Of a DNA stretch of 64,000 nt, positions 16,005 through 24,630 are shown one piece after another. The position numbers were made by a program, and so were the translations under genes. The first letter of the stretch is position 1; every line of letters starts with the position of its first letter. A model generated the notes under the pieces. That model saw nothing but the letters and a program-made list of their open reading frames with translations. It was not told the origin of the DNA and made no database searches. The stretch comes from Clostridium_AD frigoriphilum (lineage in GTDB: Bacteria > Bacillota > Clostridia > Clostridiales > Clostridiaceae), in assembly GCF_036541405.1 (NCBI RefSeq), contig NZ_JAZHFS010000015.1, forward strand, positions 51,366-115,365. The letters run 5' to 3'.

Positions 16005-17939
16005 ATGGCATATACTGCTGCGCAAAAAATAATTAAAGCTCATTTGGTTAAGGGAGAAATGATCACAGATACTGAGATTGCAATTAAGATAGATCAAACC
16101 TTAACTCAAGATTCTACAGGTACAATGGCTTATCTACAATTTGAAGCTATGGGAATTGATAAAGTTCAAACTAAAAAATCTGTTGCTTATATAGACCATA
16201 ACATTTTACAAACTGGACCAGAAAATGCAGATGACCATTTATATATTCAGACTGTTGCAAAAAAACATGGCATATATTTTTCTAAACCAGGTAATGGTAT
16301 TTGTCATCAAGTCCATTTAGAAAGATTTGGAGTTCCAGGAGAAACTTTACTTGGTTCGGATAGTCATACTCCAACTGGTGGCGGAATAGGAATGCTTGCT
16401 ATTGGAGCAGGAGGATTAGATGTAGCTGTTGCAATGGGTGGTGGAGAATATTATATAACAATGCCTAAAATTGTAAAGGTTAATTTATCAGGAAAGCTTA
16501 GCCCTTGGGTTGCAGCTAAAGATATAATACTTGAAGTATTAAGACGTTTAACAGTTAAGGGTGGAGTTAACAAAATATTTGAATATGCAGGAGATGGATT
16601 AAAAACTCTAAGCGTACCTGATAGGGCAACAATTACAAATATGGGTGCAGAACTCGGTGCTACAACTTCAATTTTTCCTAGTGATGACATAACATATAAA
16701 TTTTTAAAAGCGCAACATAGAGAAGAAGATTTTGTAGAGCTTAAAGCGGACGATGGAGCAGTATATGATGAGACGGTTGAAATAGATTTAAGTAAAATAG
16801 AACCTCTTGTTGCTTGTCCTCATAGCCCAGATAAGGTAGTTCTTGTATCATCATTAAAGGATATAAAGGTAGATCAAGTATTAATAGGAAGCTGCACTAA
16901 TTCATCGTATGTTGATATGATGAAAGTGTCAAAAATACTCCTAGGTAAAACTATACCTGAAGATATGTCTCTTGCTATTGCACCAGGATCAAAACAAGTT
17001 TTGAATATGTTATCTAAAAACGGTGGACTTGGAGATATGATTGACGCCGGTGCAAGAATACTTGAAAGTGCATGTGGTCCATGTATAGGAATGGGTCAAG
17101 CGCCTTCAACTGGTGCAGTGTCCCTTAGAACATTTAATAGAAACTTCAAAGGTAGATCTGGCACAACATCTGCTAATGTTTATATTGTAAGCCCAGAAGT
17201 TGCAGTCGCATCAGCACTTACAGGGTATATTACAGATCCTAGAGAACTTGGAGAAGCAGTTATTGTGGATATGCCAGAAGAATTTGTTATTAATGATAAT
17301 TTAATAATAAGGCCAGCAGAAGATGGAAAAGATATAATAGTTAAAAGAGGCCCAAATATAAAACCATTCCCTAAAGCAAAAGAGTTAATAGGAAATGTTA
17401 CAGGTAAAGTTCTAACTAAATTAGGGGATAATATTACAACGGATGATATAATGCCATCTAATGCAAAATTACTTCCATTTAGATCTAATATTCCGTACCT
17501 TGCAGAGTTTTGTTTAACACCTAGCGATGCAGAGTTTCCAGCAAAAGCTAAAAAATATGATGGTGGAATAATAGTTGCAGGATCAAACTATGGTCAAGGA
17601 TCAAGTAGAGAACATGCAGCACTTGCACCACTATATTTAGGAGTTAAGGTTGTTCTTACAAAATCTTTTGCAAGAATTCATAAAGCTAATTTAATTAATA
17701 ATGCTATAATTCCATTGGTATTTAAGGACGTTAAAGATTATGAAAATATAGATATGATGGATGAATTAGTAATTGAAGATGCAGCAAATCAGATAAAAAA
17801 AGGTTTGGTTATTGTAAAAAACATAACAAAAGGATCAGAGTATGAAACTCTTCCTGAAGTAACTCAAAGAGAAAAAGAGATGCTTATACACGGTGGATTA
17901 ATAAATCTTATGAAAAATAAGAAAAAGGTAGGTGCTTAG
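16005..17939 (+). CDS. Aconitate hydratase (4Fe-4S, LeuC-LeuD fusion type)
   Basis: 644 residues, ATG 16005 after GGAGGG. It converts citrate to isocitrate via cis-aconitate. The [4Fe-4S] ligands are visible: C297 in IGSCTNSSYVD, and C357 and C360 in SACGPCIGMGQAP. The N-terminal catalytic part carries LGSDSHTPTGGGIG. The C-terminal swivel domain (VAGSNYGQGSSREHAAL, FARIHKANLINN) is fused, as in the shorter bacterial/archaeal-type aconitases of anaerobes rather than the ~890-residue AcnA. It is the middle gene of a three-gene unit, 52 bases after Re-citrate synthase and four bases before isocitrate dehydrogenase. The cluster makes it oxygen-sensitive, consistent with an anaerobe. Confidence 0.95.
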   Translation: MAYTAAQKIIKAHLVKGEMITDTEIAIKIDQTLTQDSTGTMAYLQFEAMGIDKVQTKKSVAYIDHNILQTGPENADDHLYIQTVAKKHGIYFSKPGNGICHQVHLERFGVPGETLLGSDSHTPTGGGIGMLAIGAGGLDVAVAMGGGEYYITMPKIVKVNLSGKLSPWVAAKDIILEVLRRLTVKGGVNKIFEYAGDGLKTLSVPDRATITNMGAELGATTSIFPSDDITYKFLKAQHREEDFVELKADDGAVYDETVEIDLSKIEPLVACPHSPDKVVLVSSLKDIKVDQVLIGSCTNSSYVDMMKVSKILLGKTIPEDMSLAIAPGSKQVLNMLSKNGGLGDMIDAGARILESACGPCIGMGQAPSTGAVSLRTFNRNFKGRSGTTSANVYIVSPEVAVASALTGYITDPRELGEAVIVDMPEEFVINDNLIIRPAEDGKDIIVKRGPNIKPFPKAKELIGNVTGKVLTKLGDNITTDDIMPSNAKLLPFRSNIPYLAEFCLTPSDAEFPAKAKKYDGGIIVAGSNYGQGSSREHAALAPLYLGVKVVLTKSFARIHKANLINNAIIPLVFKDVKDYENIDMMDELVIEDAANQIKKGLVIVKNITKGSEYETLPEVTQREKEMLIHGGLINLMKNKKKVGA

Positions 17940-17943
17940 AAGA

Positions 17944-18957
17944 ATGAAGCATAACATTACACTTATACCAGGAGACGGAATTGGACCAGAAGTAACCACA
18001 GCTACCGTTAAAATACTAGAAAAAAGCGGAGTTGAAATCAATTGGGAAATAGTACGTATGGGCGCAGAAGTTATAGAAGAGTTTGATACTCCTATGCCAC
18101 CTTACGTTTTAGAGAGCATTAAAAAGAATAAGGTTGCACTTAAAGGACCCGTAACTACACCTGTAGGTAAGGGATTTAAAAGTGTTAATGTCACATTAAG
18201 ACAGGAATTGAATCTTTATGCAAATATTAGGCCGATAAGGACATTTGAAGGGGTTCCTTCAAGATTTGAGAATGTAGACCTAATAATAGTAAGAGAAAAT
18301 AGTGAGGATTTGTATGCAGGTATAGAGCATATGATTACAGACGACATTGCTGAGAGTATAAAGATAATAAGTAAAAAGGCTAGTGATAGAATTGTAGAAT
18401 ATGCTTTTAAAATAGCAAAAGAGCAAAATAGAAAAGAAGTTATAGCTGTTCATAAAGCAAATATTATGAAGCTTTCTGATGGATTGTTTTTAAGATGCGC
18501 AAGAAATGTTGCAGCTACTCATAAAGATATTGCATTTGGAGATGTTATAGTTGATGCTATGAGCATGAAACTTGTTATGAATCCAGAGAAATATGATGTG
18601 CTTGTTATGCCTAATTTATATGGAGATATACTCTCTGATATGGCAGCAGGTTTAGTTGGTGGTCTAGGACTAGTGCCAGGAGCAAACATTGGCGAAGAAG
18701 GTGCAGTGTTTGAACCAGCTCATGGGTCTGCTCCAGATATAGCAGGGCAGAACATAGCAAACCCAACTGCTTGTATTCTATCTAGTGTAATGATGCTAAG
18801 ATATATAGGAGAAGCAGAGGCTGCAAATAAAATAGAAAAAGCTGTAGAAGCTGTTCTTAAAGAAGGAAAACATTTAACTTGCGATTTAGGTGGTAAAACT
18901 GGAACAATTGAGTTTACGCAAGTTGTAATTGATAAAATGCTAGAACAAACTAATTAA
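17944..18957 (+). CDS. icd: Isocitrate dehydrogenase (NAD-type, beta-decarboxylating family)
   Basis: 337 residues from ATG 17944, four bases after the aconitase stop. It oxidises isocitrate to 2-oxoglutarate and CO2. Family motifs are LIPGDGIGPEVT, NVTLRQELNLYANIRPI (substrate Ser/Arg region), VRENSEDLYAGIEH, the catalytic Lys in VHKANIMKLSDG, MPNLYGDILSDMAAGL (metal Asp) and EPAHGSAPDIAGQNIANP. The segment after GSAPDIAG lacks the Lys/Tyr pair typical of NADP enzymes, so NAD is the likely cofactor (inference). With the two genes before it this forms the oxidative arm to 2-oxoglutarate, used for glutamate synthesis in clostridia lacking a full Krebs cycle. An in-frame GTG at 17932 inside the aconitase gene is a less likely start. 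Confidence 0.94.
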   Translation: MKHNITLIPGDGIGPEVTTATVKILEKSGVEINWEIVRMGAEVIEEFDTPMPPYVLESIKKNKVALKGPVTTPVGKGFKSVNVTLRQELNLYANIRPIRTFEGVPSRFENVDLIIVRENSEDLYAGIEHMITDDIAESIKIISKKASDRIVEYAFKIAKEQNRKEVIAVHKANIMKLSDGLFLRCARNVAATHKDIAFGDVIVDAMSMKLVMNPEKYDVLVMPNLYGDILSDMAAGLVGGLGLVPGANIGEEGAVFEPAHGSAPDIAGQNIANPTACILSSVMMLRYIGEAEAANKIEKAVEAVLKEGKHLTCDLGGKTGTIEFTQVVIDKMLEQTN

Positions 18958-18978
18958 TAGTTGTAAATCTTAATATAT

Positions 18979-19019
18979 AAAAATAACTCATGAGCAGATT
19001 GCTTATGAGTTATTTTTTT
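18979..19019 (+). terminator. Terminator of the citrate/isocitrate operon
   Basis: AAAATAACTCAT pairs with ATGAGTTATTTT, followed by TTTT. Confidence 0.9.
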
Positions 19020-19158
19020 GGGGAAACTATAGGGTGTTATGATGTATAATGACTATAAGAAAGTTTAAAATGTATATGGATATTTGTAGATATATATAGA
19101 TATATAGATAAATGTAAACATATATCTATATTTTATAATGAAAGGATAAAGAGGTATT

Positions 19159-19839
19159 ATGAGAATAAATAAACTTCTTAGTAATTATGGTATTTGCTCA
19201 AGAACGGGAGCAAATAAACTTATTGAGGAAAATAGAATAATCGTAAATGGGAAGTTTTGTACCCCTGGACAGTGGGTAGCGGAAGAGGATAATATTCTTC
19301 TTGATAATAAGAATGTTTTGATGAGAGATAAAATTTATATTGCACTTAATAAACCAGTTGGAATTACATGCACTGCAGAAAAAACAGTATCTAGCAATAT
19401 AATTGATTTTATGAACTATCCAGAATACATATTTCCAGTTGGTAGATTAGATAAGTTATCTCAGGGGCTAATACTTATGACTAATGATGGTGAACTTGCA
19501 AATAATATTTTAGAATCTAAAAATGAACATGAGAAAGAATATATAGTAACTGTAAATAAGTCGTATGACAATAACTTCATTGAAGGCATGTCAAAAGGAG
19601 TTCAAATTTGCGGTATTAACACAAAAACCTGCAAAGTTAGTAGAATATCGGAGAATACTTTTCGAATTATTCTAACGCAAGGATTAAATAAACAAATTCG
19701 CAGAATGAGCAAAACTTTTGGATATACAGTTGTAAGATTAGAGCGTATTCGAATTGTTGATATAAAAGTTGATGGGATAGAGACAGGCAAGTGGCGTTAC
19801 CTCACAAAGAAAGAGATAATAGAATTAAGGAATAGTTAA
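19159..19839 (+). CDS. rluF: 23S rRNA pseudouridine synthase, RluF/RsuA family
   Basis: 226 residues, ATG 19159. An N-terminal S4 RNA-binding domain (RINKLLSNYGICSRTGANKLIEENRIIVNG) is followed by the catalytic domain with the Asp motif VGRLDKLSQGLILMTNDG, then KEYIVTV and GLNKQIRRMSKTFGYTVVRLERIRI. The motif order and length fit RluF, which modifies U2604 of 23S rRNA in E. coli; RsuA or RluB specificity cannot be excluded. The ~120 bases upstream are a near-repeat of TATAGATA units and hold no gene. It has its own terminator. Confidence 0.9.
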   Translation: MRINKLLSNYGICSRTGANKLIEENRIIVNGKFCTPGQWVAEEDNILLDNKNVLMRDKIYIALNKPVGITCTAEKTVSSNIIDFMNYPEYIFPVGRLDKLSQGLILMTNDGELANNILESKNEHEKEYIVTVNKSYDNNFIEGMSKGVQICGINTKTCKVSRISENTFRIILTQGLNKQIRRMSKTFGYTVVRLERIRIVDIKVDGIETGKWRYLTKKEIIELRNS

Positions 19840-19880
19840 AAGGATACCTTAGCTTCAATACTAAGGTATCCTTATTTTTT
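19840..19880 (+). terminator. Terminator of rluF
   Basis: AAGGATACCTTAG pairs with CTAAGGTATCCTT, followed by ATTTTTT. Confidence 0.92.
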
Positions 19881-19895
19881 ATGAAAGTTATATAA

Positions 19896-20216
19896 TCATT
19901 TAGTTTCAAAAGTTAAGCAGTCAGTCTCAGAGTACAGATTAACATTTTCACCATTAACTTCTATAGATTTAGCACTACATAGTTCATTAGAGTTATATAT
20001 GCAAGTACCTACATTACAAGAAATTACATCACATCCATTACTATTAGAATGTACTATATTTGTAAGATCGCTATAGACAACACTATCTAAAAAAGAGGCG
20101 CAACAAGTATCAGAGTCTTTTCTAGCATTTTTCCCACCAACATTTATGATATTAGCGTAACATGTGTTTTCATTATTATGGGAGCAATTTAAAACACCAC
20201 AGTTGATTTTTGACAT
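19896..20216 (-). CDS. DUF1540 protein with two Cys-motif repeats
   Basis: 106 residues, AAGGAGGAG before the ATG. Two copies of the DUF1540 pattern are present. Copy one is VLNCSHNNENTCYANIINVGG followed by C in DTCCASF; copy two is VISCNVGTCIYNSNELCSAKSIEVNG with DCLTF. The spaced Cys residues suggest a metal-bound knuckle. The family is common and uncharacterised in clostridia and often expressed in sporulating cells. The gene lies alone on the minus strand between two plus-strand genes. Confidence 0.9.
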   Translation of the reverse strand: MSKINCGVLNCSHNNENTCYANIINVGGKNARKDSDTCCASFLDSVVYSDLTNIVHSNSNGCDVISCNVGTCIYNSNELCSAKSIEVNGENVNLYSETDCLTFETK

Positions 20217-20545
20217 AAAATCTCCTCCTTAATATATCTCCTAAGAAGTTTAACCTAAAAGGTAATAAAATATTTATAATAAAAAATATTATTTTATTTT
20301 AAAAGAATATTAAATTTTTTATTATAAATTCAGTAATTTAGTCAGTGAGTGTGTTATAATTAAAATAATGTAGTAAAATAAACATGCGTGTTATCGAGAA
20401 AAATGAGTTGTTATTAAAAAAATTAGGGAAATATTAAAATTATATATGATTTTAAATCCCGTACAAGGCATATTAAAAAAATAGGCTAGCATGCTGACTG
20501 GTTATTTTTTGATGATGCCTAAAATGAAGAAAGAGGTGTCTTATC
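20217..20545 (+). other. Intergenic leader of the HNH-like gene, with a long hairpin
   Basis: Very AT-rich. GTTATAATTAAAATAATG at about 20351-20369 could contain a -10 box. A hairpin at 20466-20520 is described separately. A 23-codon frame (20491-20562) overlaps the start of the next gene in another frame but lacks a ribosome binding site. Confidence 0.5.
20466..20520 (+). promoter_or_regulatory. Leader hairpin before the HNH-like gene
   Basis: AGGCAT (20466-20471) pairs with ATGCCT (20515-20520). Inside these, AAAAAATA pairs with TATTTTTT, around a GC-richer loop containing GCTAGCATGC. The GAGGTG ribosome binding site begins 13 bases downstream. Confidence 0.5.
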
Positions 20546-21292
20546 ATAAAAAACGAAAATGAAATTAAAAAAGAAACTATTAAAGTTGAAAATAAAAAAG
20601 AAACTCCAAAAGTAGAAGTTAAATTAAACAAATACCAAACTCTAGAAGATATAACATTTTTAAAAATACTTAAAAAAGATGGCACAACCATTGATTGTAA
20701 AATAGATACTGAAGATTTACAAAGGGTATTAGAAAAAGGTCGTTGGTTTGCAGAGTGGAATAAAGATTTTAATAATTTCTTAGCACAAAATCTAGGTACT
20801 TATTATATCGAAGAAAAGAAATATAGAAGAAAGCAAAGTTTGCAATCATTTATATTAGAAGTTCATCCAAAAGCACCTGTAAGACATATTAATGGGGATA
20901 CTCTAGATAATAGAAAATCCAACTTAGAAGTATATGATCAAAACACAATGAATAGTTATGAAGGAATAGATGAAGAGTCTGTTGCTGTAATATTAAGAGA
21001 CAGATATGGTAAAGAGAAAGCAAGAACAATAATCGATAAAGAAGATTTAAATAGAGTAATTAACAATGGTTATACATGGGTTCTATTTAAAAAAGACACA
21101 GAGCCTTATGCTGTAGCAAATACTCCAGAAGGAAAAATATATTTGAATAGATTTATAATGAGTACAACAGAAGATATGATTACTCATCCTATAAACCTTA
21201 ATACATTGGATAATAGAAAAGCTAATTTAGAAAATAAAAATCCAAATATAGAAAATGTTGAAAATGCAGTAAGTGAAGAAACAGAAAACTAA
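20546..21292 (+). CDS. Protein with two degenerate HNH-like repeats; apparent AUA (or AUC) start codon
   Basis: The open frame from 20528 encodes protein-like sequence from the first residues (KNENEIKKETIKVENKKETP) but has no ATG, GTG or TTG until TTG 20840. GAGGTG at 20533-20538 is correctly spaced for ATA 20546 (7 bases) or ATC 20543. From 20546 the product is 248 residues. After a charged Lys/Glu tail come two related ~100-residue units. Each has a β-rich part, a line like LQSFILEVHPKAPVRHINGD or LNRFIMSTTEDMITHPINLN, and the HNH-like TLDNRKSNLE / TLDNRKANLE. The first catalytic His of true HNH nucleases (normally LHR) is replaced by Gln-Ser or Asn-Arg, so nuclease activity is doubtful. 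Alternatively one A was gained in the A-run at 20548-20553 and the real start is an upstream ATG (20524). Function unknown. Confidence 0.7.
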   Translation: MKNENEIKKETIKVENKKETPKVEVKLNKYQTLEDITFLKILKKDGTTIDCKIDTEDLQRVLEKGRWFAEWNKDFNNFLAQNLGTYYIEEKKYRRKQSLQSFILEVHPKAPVRHINGDTLDNRKSNLEVYDQNTMNSYEGIDEESVAVILRDRYGKEKARTIIDKEDLNRVINNGYTWVLFKKDTEPYAVANTPEGKIYLNRFIMSTTEDMITHPINLNTLDNRKANLENKNPNIENVENAVSEETEN

Positions 21293-21299
21293 TAATTAT

Positions 21300-21343
21300 A
21301 AAAAATCAGTATAGAAGATAATTCTATACTGATTTTATTTTTT
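21300..21343. terminator. Bidirectional terminator between the HNH-like gene and the exonuclease gene
   Basis: AAAATCAGTATAGA pairs with TCTATACTGATTTT, with a T-run on the plus side and an A-run on the other. It overlaps the end of the convergent exonuclease gene. Confidence 0.88.
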
Positions 21344-22114
21344 TTGTTTTATTTCTGGATCGATTTTAATCTGAAATTGATTTGTTTTACCCATAATATA
21401 AGCTAGTTTAATAATAGACTTTTCATCAATGCTCATTTCTCTCTTGAACATTTTCTCAAATTGATCCGTTAAACTAGGAAGGTCGATTTTGTAATTTTGG
21501 ACACTTAATCTATTTAATCCTTTAACTTTAGGTATGTATATGTTAGGTTTTATTTCTTTGTTATAAATTTTCTTAAAAACTTCAGTAGTATAGAAAGCGT
21601 CATTAAAAGCATCATGGAATTGACTTTCTATAGGTACACTAAGTAGTTTAGCTGCATTACCTAGCCCAATGTTAATTCCTTTTTTGCAATCAAGCGCAGT
21701 AGATGCATAGGATTGTATGTCGATGTATTCTGAAGGCGATGGCAAGGGCTCTAACTCATAAAACTCTATATTACGAAATAATTCCTTTATATCGGCAATT
21801 CCCCAGACACATAATATACTTCTATCACTTTTAATAAAACTCGAAAAATCTTCATACATTTTTTCGAAAGATATGCCTTTATTAAGTTCCTCCATAGTTA
21901 TACCAGTAAGTTCCCTTACAAATGGATTGAGCGTAGTATAAATTTCTGGTTTTACTATTACATCAAAAGTTCCAATAGTCTCAAAATGGTCATTTAGTTT
22001 TATGGCGCCTATTTGAATTATTTCAAAGGGGCATTTAGGATTATTTAAACTTTTAGTTCCTTTTGCAAAGTTGTAGCCTTGGTTAAATTCTAAATCAAAT
22101 ACAATATAATTCAT
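21335..22114 (-). CDS. 3'-5' exonuclease, DEDDh family (KapD/epsilon-like)
   Basis: 259 residues; ATG 22114 with GAGGT upstream. Exo I is IVFDLEFNQGYN (Asp, Glu). Exo II is around FVRELTGITMEELNKG with a following Asp (FDVIVKPE, then ILCVWGIADIKEL). Exo III is HDAFNDAFYTTEVF, giving the His and final Asp of the DEDDh set. Such proteins act on RNA or DNA 3' ends; the closest named relative by layout is the Bacillus KapD exonuclease, an inhibitor of the KinA sporulation pathway. That specific role is not shown here. The ~55-residue C-terminal tail is outside the catalytic fold. Confidence 0.85.
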   Translation of the reverse strand: MNYIVFDLEFNQGYNFAKGTKSLNNPKCPFEIIQIGAIKLNDHFETIGTFDVIVKPEIYTTLNPFVRELTGITMEELNKGISFEKMYEDFSSFIKSDRSILCVWGIADIKELFRNIEFYELEPLPSPSEYIDIQSYASTALDCKKGINIGLGNAAKLLSVPIESQFHDAFNDAFYTTEVFKKIYNKEIKPNIYIPKVKGLNRLSVQNYKIDLPSLTDQFEKMFKREMSIDEKSIIKLAYIMGKTNQFQIKIDPEIKQKK

Positions 22115-22343
22115 TCAATTACCTCTAAACTTATTTAATAGTATATAGTATAGTCTTTAATAGTGGATGTTATGATATTAAATATTATATCATTTATGGC
22201 AATGAAAAACACCTTGGTAGTTTGGCCTTTGGTAATAAAAAATTGAACAATGGGTATAAAGTAGTTTATAATAAATAGAGTGGCTACATTTGATATTAGG
22301 AAAAATAACTAAATTATTTGAAATACGAGAGGAAGTTTTATAT

Positions 22344-24512
22344 ATGGGAAAGACATTGGTCTTAGCAGAAAAACCATCAGTTGGTAAAGAACTTGCTAAG
22401 TTTTTAAATTGTACTCAAGGTGGAAATGGATATTTAATGGGATCAAAATATATTGTAACATGGGCACTAGGACATCTCGTTACTTTAGCAGATCCAGAGG
22501 CATATGATGAAAAATATAAAAGTTGGAGAATAGAAGACCTTCCAATGCTACCAAAGGATCTAAAACTGGTGGTTATTAAGGAAACATCGAAGCAGTATAA
22601 GGTTGTACACGAACTCCTTAAAAGAGCAGATGTAGATGAACTTGTTATTGCTACAGATTCTGGGCGTGAAGGAGAACTTGTAGCACGTTGGATCATTCAG
22701 AAAGCAGGATTTAGAAAACCTATAAAGAGGCTTTGGATATCATCTCAAACAGAAAAAGCAATAAGAGATGGATTTAACAATCTTAAACCAGGAAAAGAGT
22801 ATGAGAACTTATTTTGGGCAGCGCAATCAAGAGCTCAAGCAGATTGGCTTATCGGCCTCAATGTTACAAGGGCATTAACTTGTAAATATAATGCTCAATT
22901 ATCAGCAGGAAGGGTTCAAACACCTACATTAGCTCTTATTGTTGAGAGAGAAAATGAAATAAAGAAATTCATTCCAAAGGATTACTGGACAGTAAATGGA
23001 AAGGTAAATGATTTTACAGTTCATTGGTCAAGTAAAAATGGAGACTCACGTACATTTGATAAGCAAAAGGCAGAAGATGTCGCAGCTAAGGTAAACAATC
23101 AAATGGGAAAAGTAGTTGAGCTAAACAAAGCTTCTAAAAAAGAGCTTCCTCCACTTGCATATGATTTAACAGAGCTTCAAAGAGATGCAAATAGGAAATT
23201 TGGATATTCTGCAAAACAAACTCTTAACCAAATGCAGAGGTTATATGAAAATCATAAGATATTATCTTATCCAAGAACAGATTCAAGGCATATTACAACT
23301 GATATAGTACCTACATTACTTGATAGGTTAAAGAGCATAGCTATAGGACCATATGAGAAAGCTGCAAGAAGCATAATAAAAGGTAGAATACATACTACTA
23401 GTAGACTTGTGGATAATAGCAAGGTATCAGATCATCATGCAATAATTCCAACTGAGCAACATGTAGATTTATCAAGCTTAAATAGAGAAGAGAAAAATAT
23501 TTATGATTTAGTTGTAAAAAGGTTCTTAGAAGTTCTTAGTCAACCTTTTGAGTATGAGCAAACCACTTTAGTTATAAATGTTAAGGGTGAAAGATTTTCT
23601 GCAAAAGGTAAAATAGTTAAATCAAAGGGATGGAAAGAAATAAGTAGTTCAGGCGCTAACGAAGATAAGGATCAATCACTTCCACCAATTAATAAGGGGG
23701 AAGATGTTAAACTTACTTCAGTTAGGTCTGTTAATGAGAAGACTAAGCCACCTGCTAGATATAATGAGGCAACGCTACTTACTGCTATGGAGCATCCAGG
23801 AAAGAATATAGAGGATGATAGTTTAAGGGAAGCTTTAGATAATACATCAGGACTTGGAACTCCAGCAACTCGTGCGGATGTAATTGAAAAACTATTTAAT
23901 ACCTTCTATATGGAGAGAAAAGGCAAGGATATTCATCCTACTTCAAAAGGAATACAGTTAATAGGGTTAGTTCCTAAGGATTTAAAATCACCAGAGCTTA
24001 CTGCTAAATGGGAAAAACAATTACAACTTATTGGTAAAGGAAAAGCTAATTCTATGAGTTTTGTAAAAGAAATGAGAGAATATGCATCAAAACTTGTAGG
24101 TAACGTTGTGGCCTCTACAGAGGCATATAAGCATGATAACGCAACAAGGGTGAAATGCCCAGACTGTGGTAAGAATCTTCTTGAGGTTAGCGGTAAGAGA
24201 GGAAAAATGCTGGTTTGCCCAGATAGGGACTGTGGATATCGTAAGGGAGTTTCACAGATGTCAAATGCACGTTGTCCTACTTGTCACAAGAAAATGGAGA
24301 TTAGAGGCGATGGAGACAATAAGATATTTGTTTGTGGTTGTGGATATAGAGAAAAACTCTCAGCCTTCAACAAACGTCGTGAATCAGAGAAAAGTGCTTT
24401 AAACAAAAAGGATGTTAGTAGATTCTTAAATCAGCAGAATAAGAAAGATGAACCTGTCAATTCTGGAAATTCTGCTATGGCTGAGGCGTTTGCTAAGTTA
24501 AATTTAAAATAG
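22344..24512 (+). CDS. topB: DNA topoisomerase III
   Basis: 722 residues from ATG 22344, eight bases after GAGAGGAAG; the frame is open further upstream without a site. A type IA topoisomerase that relaxes and decatenates single-stranded regions. The Toprim domain has LVLAEKPSVGKELAKFL and ATDSGREGELVARWI. The catalytic Tyr is Y309 in LSYPRTDSRHI. QLSAGRVQTPTLALIVERE and NTSGLGTPATRADVIEKL complete the family signature. Two C-terminal zinc-ribbon modules (KCPDCGKNLLE with CPDRDCGYRKG, then RCPTCHKKMEI with FVCGCGYREKL) are as in Bacillus TopB. A palindrome, TGCCAC...GTGGCA, at 24517-24540 precedes the terminator. Confidence 0.97.
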   Translation: MGKTLVLAEKPSVGKELAKFLNCTQGGNGYLMGSKYIVTWALGHLVTLADPEAYDEKYKSWRIEDLPMLPKDLKLVVIKETSKQYKVVHELLKRADVDELVIATDSGREGELVARWIIQKAGFRKPIKRLWISSQTEKAIRDGFNNLKPGKEYENLFWAAQSRAQADWLIGLNVTRALTCKYNAQLSAGRVQTPTLALIVERENEIKKFIPKDYWTVNGKVNDFTVHWSSKNGDSRTFDKQKAEDVAAKVNNQMGKVVELNKASKKELPPLAYDLTELQRDANRKFGYSAKQTLNQMQRLYENHKILSYPRTDSRHITTDIVPTLLDRLKSIAIGPYEKAARSIIKGRIHTTSRLVDNSKVSDHHAIIPTEQHVDLSSLNREEKNIYDLVVKRFLEVLSQPFEYEQTTLVINVKGERFSAKGKIVKSKGWKEISSSGANEDKDQSLPPINKGEDVKLTSVRSVNEKTKPPARYNEATLLTAMEHPGKNIEDDSLREALDNTSGLGTPATRADVIEKLFNTFYMERKGKDIHPTSKGIQLIGLVPKDLKSPELTAKWEKQLQLIGKGKANSMSFVKEMREYASKLVGNVVASTEAYKHDNATRVKCPDCGKNLLEVSGKRGKMLVCPDRDCGYRKGVSQMSNARCPTCHKKMEIRGDGDNKIFVCGCGYREKLSAFNKRRESEKSALNKKDVSRFLNQQNKKDEPVNSGNSAMAEAFAKLNLK

Positions 24513-24553
24513 CTGGTGCCACCCACGTGGCGAGTGGCATGTGTAAAATAATG

Positions 24554-24602
24554 AAAAATAACACAACGTATAAGTTTTCTATTTATACGTTGTGTTATTT
24601 TT
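24554..24602. terminator. Bidirectional terminator between topB and agrA
   Basis: AAAATAACACAACGTATAA pairs with TTATACGTTGTGTTATTTT, a nearly perfect 18-19 bp stem with T-runs in both directions. Confidence 0.93.
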
Positions 24603-24630
24603 ATTAAATGTAAAGATATAAATGGAGCTA

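Noticed and set aside
19081..19140. TATAGATA repeats upstream of rluF as a regulatory array
   Set aside because: Low-complexity AT repeats of this length are common in such DNA; units are irregular.
20491..20562. 23-codon upstream frame ending inside the HNH-like gene
   Set aside because: No ribosome binding site; more useful as evidence for a possible A-run frameshift than as a gene.
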